This document shows, piece after piece, positions 1 to 7,918 of a DNA stretch of 64,000 bases. The notes below the pieces were generated by a model. That model searched no databases. It saw only the letters and a program-made list of their open reading frames with translations, and was not told the DNA's origin. Source of the DNA: Erysipelotrichaceae bacterium (GTDB taxonomy: Bacteria; Bacillota_I; Bacilli_A; RFN20; CAG-826). The stretch's first letter is position 1. Each line of letters begins with the position of its first letter. The stretch covers positions 1 to 64,000 of the forward strand of contig JACKCX010000006.1 of the NCBI GenBank assembly GCA_020633795.1, read 5' to 3'. Made by a program: the position numbers and the translations under genes.

Positions 1-459
1 GGTATTGTTGTCACACATATAGACGTAATCGGCATCTTGATCAAATTTGACATTTTTTAAATCAGGGATGCGCTTAAAACCTTCCGAGGCTCCATCGGCA
101 ACAACATTCACTTGCGCAAATAATTTTGTATCTTGAATAACTTTCTTTGTCCACACACCAGTATTGATGAGATCAACTTTTCCCGTAAAGGCAAAATTCA
201 TTGGAATCATACTAAAACCTAAAGTTGCCCCACCTTGAAGAAAGATGACTTTATAGTTATCTGGAATACCGATCAATTTTCTTAAATCAGCCTCAGCTGT
301 ATCAATGATGTTTTGATAGAATTTGGAACGATGTGACATTTCCATAACCGACATGCCTGATCCATCTTTATCAAGCATTTCTGCAGCGACTTGTTCTAGA
401 ACTTCTTCGGGCAACATAGCGGGTCCGGCTGAGAAATTGTAGATTCTGTTTTCTTTCAT
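1..459 (-). CDS. serC: Phosphoserine aminotransferase, N-terminal part
   Basis: This is the first 153 residues of a PLP-dependent class V aminotransferase; the C-terminal part lies beyond the left edge. It begins MKENRIYNFSAGPAMLPEEV, and the FSAGPAMLP opening followed by LQGGATLGF is diagnostic of SerC. SerC converts 3-phosphohydroxypyruvate plus glutamate to phosphoserine plus 2-oxoglutarate in cytosolic serine synthesis. The ATG at 459 has a good AAAGGAGA ribosome binding site. It is the last visible gene of a minus-strand run gdhA-DUF1015-serC, so glutamate dehydrogenase upstream may supply its amino donor. The PLP lysine is outside the window. Confidence 0.95.
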   Translation of the reverse strand, partial: MKENRIYNFSAGPAMLPEEVLEQVAAEMLDKDGSGMSVMEMSHRSKFYQNIIDTAEADLRKLIGIPDNYKVIFLQGGATLGFSMIPMNFAFTGKVDLINTGVWTKKVIQDTKLFAQVNVVADGASEGFKRIPDLKNVKFDQDADYVYMCDNNT

Positions 460-486
460 ATTGAAATCTCCTTTTCTAAATAAATA

Positions 487-1710
487 TTAACCTCTAATGC
501 TTTTAGCTTCGAGATAATAACGTTTTTCTGATGCGTGTCCCATTGAAAAACTTTTTCGCGGTAGAACAGCATCTTGACTGACAAAAGCAAAAATATCACT
601 TTTACCTAAGGCTGGCATATTAATAGCGACAGAATTCCTATGTTCATTAGCAATATTAATTAAAGATGATTCATCATGAATATAATCGACTGTTGTTTGT
701 GGATGATCTTTTAAATACTCATCGATGAATGATTGAACAATTTTATAAGTTTCTGCCACATTTGCTGGAGTTTTGATGGTTTTTTTACCATTAATTTGAT
801 CAAATGCGTAACATTCACAACATGGGCCGTCGCAGACTGCTGATAACTTTTTTTCGAAATTTGGATCAACGTTATAAAGGATGCGATGAATCGGCTCAAA
901 GTTGATTCCTTGATCGTAGACATTATTGACTTCCACAAGGGCAAATCGAGCGGGATGATGGCACTTTTCTTCCGCAGTTAAACTAGGTTTTATTTCTTCC
1001 CAATAGGCTTTGGCTGTCGCTAATGAATGATTGCCATCACCAACGATAAAATTTAACCCATTATTATTTCTATTATACAATTGCTCAAATAAATTAATTA
1101 CGGCTTGAGTATCAGTGATTTTGTAACCGCGTAGATGACCACCATTTTGATTTAATTCAAAATCATACAAGAGAGGAAGATTATGTCTTTTTTCATAGAG
1201 AGGTTCGACGATGGTTTTTTGTGGATCATCAAACAACAATAAAATATGAGGAAGTTCAATAGGAGCATCATGTCGTATTTTTAAACGAGGCGGTATTCTC
1301 TCAACAATTGTTGCTTCGCTCGCTTTTATTGAACATTTTGTCCCTTTTAAATAAGAATAATCCTCGAGATCAATTGCTAAAATTAAACCTAGACGACGAG
1401 TGTGATAATCAGTTATTCTTTCAACCAAAACAAAACATGGACCAATATCCTCTAAAATGCCTTTATCCAAATATTTTTTAATATTGGAATTAATTTTATT
1501 AACATATTCAATATTATCGCAGCATTCCAAGTAGGCTTCTGGAAAAATCATATGAAAGGTTGATGGTTTTTCTCCAATGGTCTTTTTTAAATCATCCCAA
1601 TATTGTTTTTGGCTCGTAAATTGATCGCAGGCAATAACCGCATAAGCGGTCATATCTGTGCCTTTTTTGGGAAGTAAAATATGAGGAACCCTAATGGTGG
1701 TAAATGACAT
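487..1710 (-). CDS. DUF1015 family protein
   Basis: A 407-residue cytosolic protein of the DUF1015 family, recognisable from the N-terminal YAVIACDQFTSQ stretch and the GDGNHSLATAKA motif near residue 215. The biochemical function of the family is not established; members are often encoded beside serC/serA, as here. I chose the ATG at 1710 rather than the TTG at 1719, because the AAGGTG site lies about 10 nt before the ATG but almost touches the TTG. The gene starts 2 nt after the gdhA stop and ends 27 nt before serC, consistent with one operon. Confidence 0.88.
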   Translation of the reverse strand: MSFTTIRVPHILLPKKGTDMTAYAVIACDQFTSQKQYWDDLKKTIGEKPSTFHMIFPEAYLECCDNIEYVNKINSNIKKYLDKGILEDIGPCFVLVERITDYHTRRLGLILAIDLEDYSYLKGTKCSIKASEATIVERIPPRLKIRHDAPIELPHILLLFDDPQKTIVEPLYEKRHNLPLLYDFELNQNGGHLRGYKITDTQAVINLFEQLYNRNNNGLNFIVGDGNHSLATAKAYWEEIKPSLTAEEKCHHPARFALVEVNNVYDQGINFEPIHRILYNVDPNFEKKLSAVCDGPCCECYAFDQINGKKTIKTPANVAETYKIVQSFIDEYLKDHPQTTVDYIHDESSLINIANEHRNSVAINMPALGKSDIFAFVSQDAVLPRKSFSMGHASEKRYYLEAKSIRG

Positions 1711-1712
1711 GA

Positions 1713-3059
1713 TTAGCAAACACCTTGTGCCAACATGGCATCTAACACTTTGATAAATCCAGCAATATTCGCACCAAGAGCTAAATTACGAGGTTGATTA
1801 AATTGAACCGCGGTTTCGTAGCATTGAGCAAAGATGTTTTTCATGATAACTTTTAATTTCTCATCTACTTCTTCAAAAGTCCAAGAGAGGTGCATAGCGT
1901 TTTGGCTCATCTCTAAACCTGAAACTGCCACACCACCAGCGTTGCTGGCTTTACCAGGACTGAATAAAATGTTGTTTTCATTAAAGAATCGAATAGCTGG
2001 TAAATCACAAGGCATATTCGCGCCTTCAGCGACCACATAGCAGCCATTGTTCTTTAATTGTTGGGCATTCTCTAAATTGATTTCGCCTTGAGTGGCGCAT
2101 GGCATAGCGATGTCACAAGGAACATTCCATAAATCACGCGAAACATTGCTATGTTTAACATCAGGGTGATTTAAAACATAGTCTTTAGTGAATTCACCTT
2201 TGTTTTTAGCGAGTTCGATAATCTCTTCGACATAAAGACCTTGAGGATCACTAACATAACCGTTAATGTCACTCATTCCAACAACAATCGCTCCAAGTTC
2301 AGAAGCTTTCTTCAAAGCCATTGAACCAACTTTACCTGACCCAGAAATAATGACTTTTTTGCCTTTAAAATCAGTGTGAAGATAAGTTTTCAATATCTCT
2401 TCAACAAAGTAGCAGAGACCATAGCCTGTAGCTTCTGGGCGGCCTAATGAACCACCATAGGAAACATTTTTACCAGTGAAGACTCCACCCCATTCGTTAC
2501 GAATTTTTTTATATTGTCCAACCATATAGCCAATTTCACGCGCCCCAAAACCTAAATCACCGGCGGGAATATCAGTATTTGGTCCAATATAACGATAAAA
2601 TTCATCCATGAATGATTGACAGAATCTCATCACTTCATTGTCGCTTTTCCCGCGTGGATCAAAATCAGAACCACCTTTACCACCGCCCATTGGTAGGCCG
2701 GTGAGGCTATTTTTAAATGTTTGTTCAAATCCTAAGAATTTGAGAATGGAAAGATTGACGGACTTGTCAAATCTCATGCCCCCTTTATAAGGTCCAATCG
2801 CGGAATTGAATTGCACGCGATAGCCTGTGTTGACACGAATTTTGTTTTGGTCATCAACCCAGGGAACACGAAATTGAATTATTCTCTCTGGGACAATAAT
2901 TCTTTCGAGGATAGCTTTTTGTTCAATACGAGGATCCTTTTCCACTAAAAAGTCCATTGAATCAAAGAATTCCTCAACCGCTTGAATAAATTCTGGTTCA
3001 TTACTGTACTTGCTTTTGACCCCAGCCAAAAGCGCATTCAAATAATCACTTCTATACAT
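1713..3059 (-). CDS. gdhA: NADP-type glutamate dehydrogenase
   Basis: A 448-residue hexameric-type glutamate dehydrogenase, full length for the bacterial GdhA class. It aminates 2-oxoglutarate with ammonia. The substrate-site stretch PMGGGKGGSDFDPRGKSD (near residue 112) and the dinucleotide-fold motif SGSGKVG (near residue 240) are visible. The start MYRSDYLN at 3059 is preceded by a strong AGGAGG; an upstream in-frame extension to 3113 has no such support. It heads the gdhA-DUF1015-serC run. A nearly symmetric sequence at 3136-3152, upstream of the start, could be an operator. Confidence 0.95.
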   Translation of the reverse strand: MYRSDYLNALLAGVKSKYSNEPEFIQAVEEFFDSMDFLVEKDPRIEQKAILERIIVPERIIQFRVPWVDDQNKIRVNTGYRVQFNSAIGPYKGGMRFDKSVNLSILKFLGFEQTFKNSLTGLPMGGGKGGSDFDPRGKSDNEVMRFCQSFMDEFYRYIGPNTDIPAGDLGFGAREIGYMVGQYKKIRNEWGGVFTGKNVSYGGSLGRPEATGYGLCYFVEEILKTYLHTDFKGKKVIISGSGKVGSMALKKASELGAIVVGMSDINGYVSDPQGLYVEEIIELAKNKGEFTKDYVLNHPDVKHSNVSRDLWNVPCDIAMPCATQGEINLENAQQLKNNGCYVVAEGANMPCDLPAIRFFNENNILFSPGKASNAGGVAVSGLEMSQNAMHLSWTFEEVDEKLKVIMKNIFAQCYETAVQFNQPRNLALGANIAGFIKVLDAMLAQGVC

Positions 3060-3135
3060 TGTTTTTCCTCCTCTTGTTTGTCGGAAAAGAAAAAAATATC
3101 CCCCTTGGGACAAACACTACAAAATATAGTACGAG

Positions 3136-3152
3136 ATGTGTAATATGCACAT
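3136..3152. promoter_or_regulatory. Palindrome upstream of gdhA
   Basis: ATGTG and CACAT arms flank a 7-nt AT-rich centre, 77 nt before the gdhA start, in the 202-nt gap between mntP and gdhA. It has the size of a dimer-binding operator. No regulator can be assigned. The rest of the gap holds a weak 5-bp hairpin (about 3228-3240) and nothing else I recognise. Confidence 0.35.
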
Positions 3153-3261
3153 AAGAAACTATGAATAACTTATCATGTTAGGAAATTTTTTACAAGACAA
3201 TAAAGCAAGAAAACAGTTAATAGTAAAGACAGCATAGCTGTATTTATATCATTTATAGATT

Positions 3262-3945
3262 TTAATGAATGATTGTCGAAATATAGATGCCAATAGAATC
3301 AAAGATTGGCATCATGTCAACAGCGGTATTAAAGACGAGATGATCTAAAATCGTCTTGATTCCAATACCGATTAAGATGACACCACCAATAATTTCCGCG
3401 ATAGCGAATTTGCCTTTAAGGAGATGATTGATACCACCGCCAAGAAAAATGCCAATAGCGGAGATGATAAAAGTAACGAGGGCAATGATTCCGGTCTCAA
3501 CAAAAATTGACCAATCAAAATTATTTGCGACTAATCCCATCGTCATTGAACATAGAGTAACACCAATAATCAAAGCGTCGATGCTTGTGGCGATGCCTTG
3601 AAGGAATACTTCTTTATAGGAAAACATCTTTGGTTTAGTTTGTTCTGGTTTAGCAAGAGCTTTAATACCATCAAAGAGCATTTTGCCACCGATGAGAGAT
3701 AAGAGAATAAAGGCGACCCAGTGATCAAAATCGCGAATATAAACATAGAAAATATTTCCAATAAAATAACCGATTAAAGGCATTATGCCTTGCATTAAAC
3801 CAAATGTGATAGCGATGATAAGAGCTTTTTTCTTATTGAGATTACAGATAGATAGACCATTGCAAATGGAGACCGCAAAAGCATCCATTGCTAATCCAAT
3901 ACCGATAAGAAGAATTTCCCAAAATGCCGTCCAAAATACATTCAT
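3262..3945 (-). CDS. mntP: Manganese efflux pump MntP
   Basis: A 227-residue integral membrane protein with about six hydrophobic segments and the MntP signatures GLAMDAFAVS near the N-terminus and ATSIDALIIGVTL in the middle, each with a membrane-embedded Asp. The family exports Mn2+ and protects against manganese excess. Length is slightly above the usual 185-190 residues, with extra sequence at the C-terminus. The start has an AAAGG site. A DtxR/MntR-like regulator is encoded 0.7 kb away on the opposite strand and is a plausible controller. The upstream gap to guaD (79 nt) is too short for a complete yybP-ykoY manganese riboswitch. Confidence 0.92.
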   Translation of the reverse strand: MNVFWTAFWEILLIGIGLAMDAFAVSICNGLSICNLNKKKALIIAITFGLMQGIMPLIGYFIGNIFYVYIRDFDHWVAFILLSLIGGKMLFDGIKALAKPEQTKPKMFSYKEVFLQGIATSIDALIIGVTLCSMTMGLVANNFDWSIFVETGIIALVTFIISAIGIFLGGGINHLLKGKFAIAEIIGGVILIGIGIKTILDHLVFNTAVDMMPIFDSIGIYISTIIH

Positions 3946-4024
3946 AACCTTTACTATTTTATAGTTTTAACTGATATTTACAATAAAAAAGACGAATTAT
4001 TTCGCGTTTTAAAAGTATGCTAAC

Positions 4025-4483
4025 TCAATAATTCTTTCGATTATCAATACTCTGATATTCGGCATATAGTTTTAAACAAGCTTGACGATCGAGTTCAACA
4101 ACTAATTTTTCTCTCTCCCCTGGCTGTTGCATTTGATAAAATTTAGCATCGCGAAAACCAATTTTTTCCGTGTCCATGATATTGCAACCATAGTAGACTT
4201 TTTCGATGTTGGCCCATAATATGGCTGACATGCACATTGGACAAGGCTCACCAGTGGTGTAAATTTCACAACCACTTAAATCAAAAGTTTCTAATTTTTT
4301 GCACGCTTTATGAATCGCCATCATTTCTCCATGACAAGTTGGATCATTATTTTTAATCACTTGGTTATGAGCTTTGGCAATCACTTCACCATTTTTAACG
4401 ATAACCGCTCCAAAAGGCCCACCATGTCCAGCACGGATCCCTTTTCTTGCTTCAACGATGGCCATTCTCATAAATTTATTCAT
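4025..4483 (-). CDS. guaD: Guanine deaminase-like cytidine-deaminase-fold enzyme
   Basis: A 152-residue nucleoside/nucleobase deaminase. The zinc-site motifs are CHGEMMAI (near residue 50; His ligand and catalytic Glu) and EPCPMCMSAI (near residue 80; two Cys ligands). Overall length, the GGPFGAVIVKNGEVIA opening and the aromatic-containing C-terminus resemble Bacillus GuaD, which deaminates guanine to xanthine, more than TadA, which is separately present at 17.4 kb. Substrate assignment is by similarity only. Inverted repeats at 4502-4526 lie just upstream of the start. Confidence 0.82.
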   Translation of the reverse strand: MNKFMRMAIVEARKGIRAGHGGPFGAVIVKNGEVIAKAHNQVIKNNDPTCHGEMMAIHKACKKLETFDLSGCEIYTTGEPCPMCMSAILWANIEKVYYGCNIMDTEKIGFRDAKFYQMQQPGEREKLVVELDRQACLKLYAEYQSIDNRKNY

Positions 4484-4501
4484 ATAGCGTCTTTCTATGA
4501 A

Positions 4502-4526
4502 TCACTACTGTAATAGTGAAACACTA
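4502..4526. promoter_or_regulatory. Three alternating half-sites upstream of guaD
   Basis: TCACTA (4502-4507), TAGTGA (4514-4519) and CACTA (4522-4526) form two overlapping inverted repeats in the guaD/MntR-like divergent intergenic region, about 20-45 nt before guaD. They could be an operator for a dimeric repressor or a 5'UTR hairpin of guaD. The sequence does not resemble the known MntR box, so the cognate factor is unknown. Confidence 0.4.
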
Positions 4527-4578
4527 TTTTAATTATAGCTATTTTCGTTTCTTCTAACATAAGATTTAAGCGCACAAA

Positions 4579-4607
4579 TTGCAAAAAATGATAAAAGTAT
4601 CTATATT
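4579..4607 (+). promoter_or_regulatory. Promoter placing transcription start at the MntR-like ATG
   Basis: The -35 TTGCAA (4579-4584), a 17-bp spacer and the -10 TATATT (4602-4607) are followed by only 6 nt before the ATG at 4614. Transcription would start at or within a base or two of the ATG, and no Shine-Dalgarno sequence exists. This predicts a leaderless mRNA. Confidence 0.65.
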
Positions 4608-4613
4608 TAATGC

Positions 4614-4973
4614 ATGAAATTATTTGAATCTGGTGAAGACTATTTAGAGAGAATTCTCATACTAAAAGATAAACTTGGTCATGTGAGAAGTATTGACATC
4701 GTTAACGACATGCATTTTTCTAAGCCTTCCATCTCTATCGCGATGAAAAAATTAAAAGAAAATAATTATATTATCATCGATTCCGAAGGTTTTATTACTC
4801 TCACAAAAAAAGGTGAAAAAATTGCCGCCAAAATCTACGAAAGACATATTTTATTAACCAAATGGCTCGTTTCCCTGGGAGTAGAAGAAGAGGTGGCTCG
4901 TCAAGATGCCTGCAAAATCGAACACGATTTATCGGATGAGACATTCGCCGCCATAAAGAAAAATTTTCAATAA
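4614..4973 (+). CDS. DtxR/MntR-family metal-dependent regulator
   Basis: A 119-residue protein matching the DtxR/MntR class: an N-terminal winged helix-turn-helix (about residues 5-65, with SKPSISIAMKKLKENNYI as recognition helix and wing entry) and a dimerisation/metal-binding region with the characteristic ERHILLTKWLVSLGV and CKIEHDLSDETF segments. It lacks the C-terminal SH3-like domain, as in MntR. Metal specificity is not certain, but mntP nearby suggests manganese. It appears to be translated from a leaderless transcript and is followed by a terminator at 4998-5031. Confidence 0.85.
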   Translation: MKLFESGEDYLERILILKDKLGHVRSIDIVNDMHFSKPSISIAMKKLKENNYIIIDSEGFITLTKKGEKIAAKIYERHILLTKWLVSLGVEEEVARQDACKIEHDLSDETFAAIKKNFQ

Positions 4974-4997
4974 ATTAATCAATAATTTATGCATTTT

Positions 4998-5031
4998 AAA
5001 GTGTCTATGATATAATCTAGGCACTTTTATT
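4998..5031 (+). terminator. Intrinsic terminator with nested tldD promoter
   Basis: A 10-bp stem with one G-U pair (AAAGTGTCTA at 4998-5007 against TAGGCACTTT at 5018-5027) closes a 10-nt loop and runs into TTTTATTTT, an intrinsic terminator for the MntR-like gene. The loop contains TGATATAAT, an extended -10 promoter (TATAAT 5011-5016) for tldD, with a candidate -35 TTATGC 18 bp upstream. Terminator and promoter therefore occupy the same bases. Confidence 0.65.
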
Positions 5032-5047
5032 TTAGGAGGTCATTAAG

Positions 5048-6448
5048 ATGATTAGCAAAAAATTAGCCATTGATGTCTTAAATGCATCCTTAGCCACAGG
5101 CGCGGATTATGCTGAAATCTTCTATGAAGATAGCACTTACTATTCCGCTTCACTCGAGAATGGAAAAGTTGAAACTTCTTCTTCTGGTTCTCTCTGTGGT
5201 GTCGGTCTGCGTTTATTGAAAGAAAATCAATGCGTTTATGGATACACTAACGATTTATCCAAGAAAGGATTATTGGCTTTAGCCGATTCATTAAACAAAT
5301 CATTTCATGGTGAGAGACTCATCACAGTGAGCAAACTCGAAATGATCAGATGCAAAAACCGTAATCCCGTCATCAAAAGTTATAATAATCTTCCCCGTGA
5401 AGAAAAAATCGCCCTTGTTAAAGAAGGCATTGCTGAAATTGAGAAAGACAAAGATCCGCGAATTGTTCGTTATATCGGATTTTTCCTTGATAACCACCGC
5501 TTTGTTGCTATCTTTAATTCCAAAGGGAAATGGTTCAAACGCGATAGTGAATTTGGCCGCTTAGGTTATAATGTTATCGCCGCTGATAAAAATGGTTTTG
5601 AAACCTCTTTTGAAGGCCCAGGTTGCCAACAAGATGTTTCATATTTTAAAACAAAGATTAATGTGCGCAAAGTAGCTCGCCAAACAGCGGATACCGCTTT
5701 GAAAATGTTAACCGCAAAGGAATGCCCATCTGGCAAAATGCCCGTTGTCATCGGCAATGGTTGGGGTGGTGTTTTATTCCATGAAGCTTGCGGACATCCA
5801 CTTGAAGCTTCCGCCGTCGCTAAAGGTCTCTCTTGCTTTAGCAATAAACTAGGAGAGATGATTGCTTCTCCCATTGTTACCGCTATTGATGACAGCACTA
5901 TTCCACAAGAATGGGGCTCCATCGACATTGATGATGAGGGGAATCTTGGAGAGAAACGCGTTCTCGTGAAGAATGGCAAATTAATCAATTTCATGATTGA
6001 TGACTTTAATGGTCGCCGCATGGGCAAACCAGGTAATGGTGCTTGCCGTCGACAGAATTATCGTTACTGCCCAACTTCAAGAATGAGCAACACATATATT
6101 GCCAATGGCAAATCAACACCAGAAGAAATCATTGCCTCTACTAAATTAGGACTATATACCGTTGGATTTAATGGTGGTTCAGTTGATCCGAGCACTGGTG
6201 AGTTTAATTTTGGTTGTTCTGAAGCTTATATCATCCGTGATGGCAAAATCTGTGAACCAGTCAAAGGTGCCACATTAATTGGTCATGGCGATGAAATCTT
6301 AAAGAAGATTGATATGGTTGGTAATGACCTGGCTTTTGGTCAAGGCAACTGTGGTGCTTCTTCTGGAACCATCAAAACAAATGTCGGCCAACCTACGATT
6401 CGCATTAGCGAAGTGACTGTCGGGGGCCGAGGAGGAGAATTAAAGTAA
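5048..6448 (+). CDS. tldD: Metalloprotease TldD
   Basis: A 466-residue TldD-type metalloprotease subunit. The zinc motif HEACGHPLEA (near residue 245) fits the family HExxxH consensus, with the downstream Cys-containing C-terminal region conserved. TldD pairs with TldE; the heterodimer degrades unfolded peptides and, in some bacteria, removes leader peptides from ribosomally made natural products such as microcin B17. The AGGAGGT site lies 8 nt before ATG. tldE follows after 1 nt, so the two are co-translated. No precursor-peptide gene is visible nearby, so a general proteolytic role is more likely here. Confidence 0.93.
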   Translation: MISKKLAIDVLNASLATGADYAEIFYEDSTYYSASLENGKVETSSSGSLCGVGLRLLKENQCVYGYTNDLSKKGLLALADSLNKSFHGERLITVSKLEMIRCKNRNPVIKSYNNLPREEKIALVKEGIAEIEKDKDPRIVRYIGFFLDNHRFVAIFNSKGKWFKRDSEFGRLGYNVIAADKNGFETSFEGPGCQQDVSYFKTKINVRKVARQTADTALKMLTAKECPSGKMPVVIGNGWGGVLFHEACGHPLEASAVAKGLSCFSNKLGEMIASPIVTAIDDSTIPQEWGSIDIDDEGNLGEKRVLVKNGKLINFMIDDFNGRRMGKPGNGACRRQNYRYCPTSRMSNTYIANGKSTPEEIIASTKLGLYTVGFNGGSVDPSTGEFNFGCSEAYIIRDGKICEPVKGATLIGHGDEILKKIDMVGNDLAFGQGNCGASSGTIKTNVGQPTIRISEVTVGGRGGELK

Positions 6449-6449
6449 T

Positions 6450-7772
6450 ATGAAGTACGATAAGTTTTTTAAATTAGCAAAAGAAGCTGGAATTGAAGAA
6501 GCCGAACTTTATATCAGCCAAAAATACGAAGTATCAATCTCTTTATTCCATGGCGAAATTGATAACAATTCCGTCAATAATGGTTTTACCATCTTGGCTC
6601 GTGGTTCTTATAAAGGTAAATTTGGAACCTCTTCTTGCGATGTTTGGAACAATGAAAAGGCCGCCTTTTTAGTCAATGAAATTGTCGCTAATGCTAAAGT
6701 CATTGAAAATGAAGATCCAATTTTCATCTTCAAAGGAAGCGAAAAATACAAAAAAGTCAATTGCTACAATAAAGATTTAGCTGATATCTCTCTTGATACC
6801 AAAATCGCTAAACTCCATGAATTAGAAAAGGCGATTCGCGCTTACGACAAGAGAATAGTCGAAGTCCAAATGGTGGAATATAGCGAAAACATGAGTTCTG
6901 TCACATTGATTAATTCATATGGCTTAAAGCTCACTCAGAAATCGAATTATTTCGTTTATGTCGGTGCCGCTATCGCTAAAGAAGGCGAACAAGTTAAAAG
7001 CGCATATGATTTAATCCTTGAAAATGACTTTGCTAAAGCTGATATGTTAGCACTTGCTCAACAAGTCGGACAAAAGGCTGTCGATCAATTAGGAGGAGAG
7101 GCTTGTGAATCGAAAGTGTATCGAGCGGTCTTATCTCCTGAAGTAGTCGCCGATTTATTAAAAGTTTATATCGGACGAGCTTCAGCCGAAGAAGTGCAAA
7201 AGAAATCTTCTCTTTTCATCGATAAAGTGGGGCAAAAGATTGCTTCAAGCAAATTAACTATCGAAGAACGTCCTCTTCAAAGAAATATTTTCGCTCGTTG
7301 GTTTGATGATGAAGGCGTAGCCACAAAAAATAAATTCATCGTTAAAAATGGCGTTTTGCAAGGATATTTATATAACTTAACAACCGCTAAAAAAGATGGA
7401 GTGGAGACCACTGGAAATGGTTACATTGAAGGCGGAAAAATTGGTATTGATACAGCTTTTATTTCCATGAAATCTGGCAAAAAATCACAAGATGAACTCT
7501 TTAGTGAGGTTGGAAATGGTGTTTATATCACAGAAGTTTCTGGTCTTCACGCTGGGATGAATCCACAATCTGGCAACTTCTCTTTGCAATCAACTGGTTT
7601 CTTGATCAAAGACGGCAAAAAGGATCGCGGATTGGATTTAGTAACAGTCTCTGGTAATTTACTTGATATCTTTAAAGATATTCAAGTGGTTGGTGGCGAT
7701 GTTAAAATCTTCCCATCAGCGGTTTCTTGCCCAAGTGTTATTATTAAAAAAATTACCGTTTCTGGCAAATAA
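6450..7772 (+). CDS. tldE: TldE/PmbA subunit
   Basis: A 440-residue PmbA/TldE family protein, the partner of TldD that shares its fold but lacks the zinc HExxxH motif, as expected. Conserved C-terminal features ERPLQRNIFARWFDDEG and GLHAGMNPQSGNFS are present. The start is 1 nt after the tldD stop, with GGAGGAG inside the end of tldD serving as ribosome binding site. A terminator-like hairpin follows. Confidence 0.93.
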   Translation: MKYDKFFKLAKEAGIEEAELYISQKYEVSISLFHGEIDNNSVNNGFTILARGSYKGKFGTSSCDVWNNEKAAFLVNEIVANAKVIENEDPIFIFKGSEKYKKVNCYNKDLADISLDTKIAKLHELEKAIRAYDKRIVEVQMVEYSENMSSVTLINSYGLKLTQKSNYFVYVGAAIAKEGEQVKSAYDLILENDFAKADMLALAQQVGQKAVDQLGGEACESKVYRAVLSPEVVADLLKVYIGRASAEEVQKKSSLFIDKVGQKIASSKLTIEERPLQRNIFARWFDDEGVATKNKFIVKNGVLQGYLYNLTTAKKDGVETTGNGYIEGGKIGIDTAFISMKSGKKSQDELFSEVGNGVYITEVSGLHAGMNPQSGNFSLQSTGFLIKDGKKDRGLDLVTVSGNLLDIFKDIQVVGGDVKIFPSAVSCPSVIIKKITVSGK

Positions 7773-7792
7773 TTTCCCAACATAATTTCTCA

Positions 7793-7832
7793 TAAAAACA
7801 ACGGAATATATTATTTCGCTGTTTTTTTATAG
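7793..7832 (+). terminator. Terminator after tldE
   Basis: Arms AACAACGGAAT and ATTTCGCTGTT pair over 11 positions with one mismatch and one wobble and run into a seven-T tract. It lies within 60 nt downstream of the tldE stop and separates tldDE from the nuclease gene. Confidence 0.65.
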
Positions 7833-7861
7833 TACAAATTATTAAGTAAGTGAGATAAGAT

Positions 7862-7875
7862 ATGCGGGTACGCAT
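7862..7875. promoter_or_regulatory. Palindrome upstream of the surface nuclease
   Basis: A perfect inverted repeat of ATGCG and CGCAT around GGTA lies 44 nt before the nuclease start, followed by an 8-bp tandem repeat (ATACTAAT twice, about 7885-7900). It may be an operator or part of the promoter; the regulator is unknown. Confidence 0.4.
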
Positions 7876-7918
7876 TTATTAAGAATACTAATATACTAAT
7901 AGTAAGGAGACTCTTATC

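Noticed and set aside
3092..3112. Attenuator-like TCCC/GGGA hairpin plus T-run in gdhA leader
   Set aside because: Four-pair stem with minimal loop; too weak to support, and T-run is interrupted.
3946..4024. Manganese riboswitch (yybP-ykoY) before mntP
   Set aside because: The gap is 79 nt, contains no recognisable conserved loop motifs, and part is a weak guaD terminator-like hairpin (CGAA/TTCG).
5566..6027. 153-codon minus-strand ORF inside tldD
   Set aside because: Covers the TldD zinc motif in antisense; no start signal and no recognisable product.
5048..7772. RiPP biosynthetic cluster around tldD-tldE
   Set aside because: No precursor peptide, YcaO, radical SAM or transporter genes adjacent; TldDE alone is a general protease.
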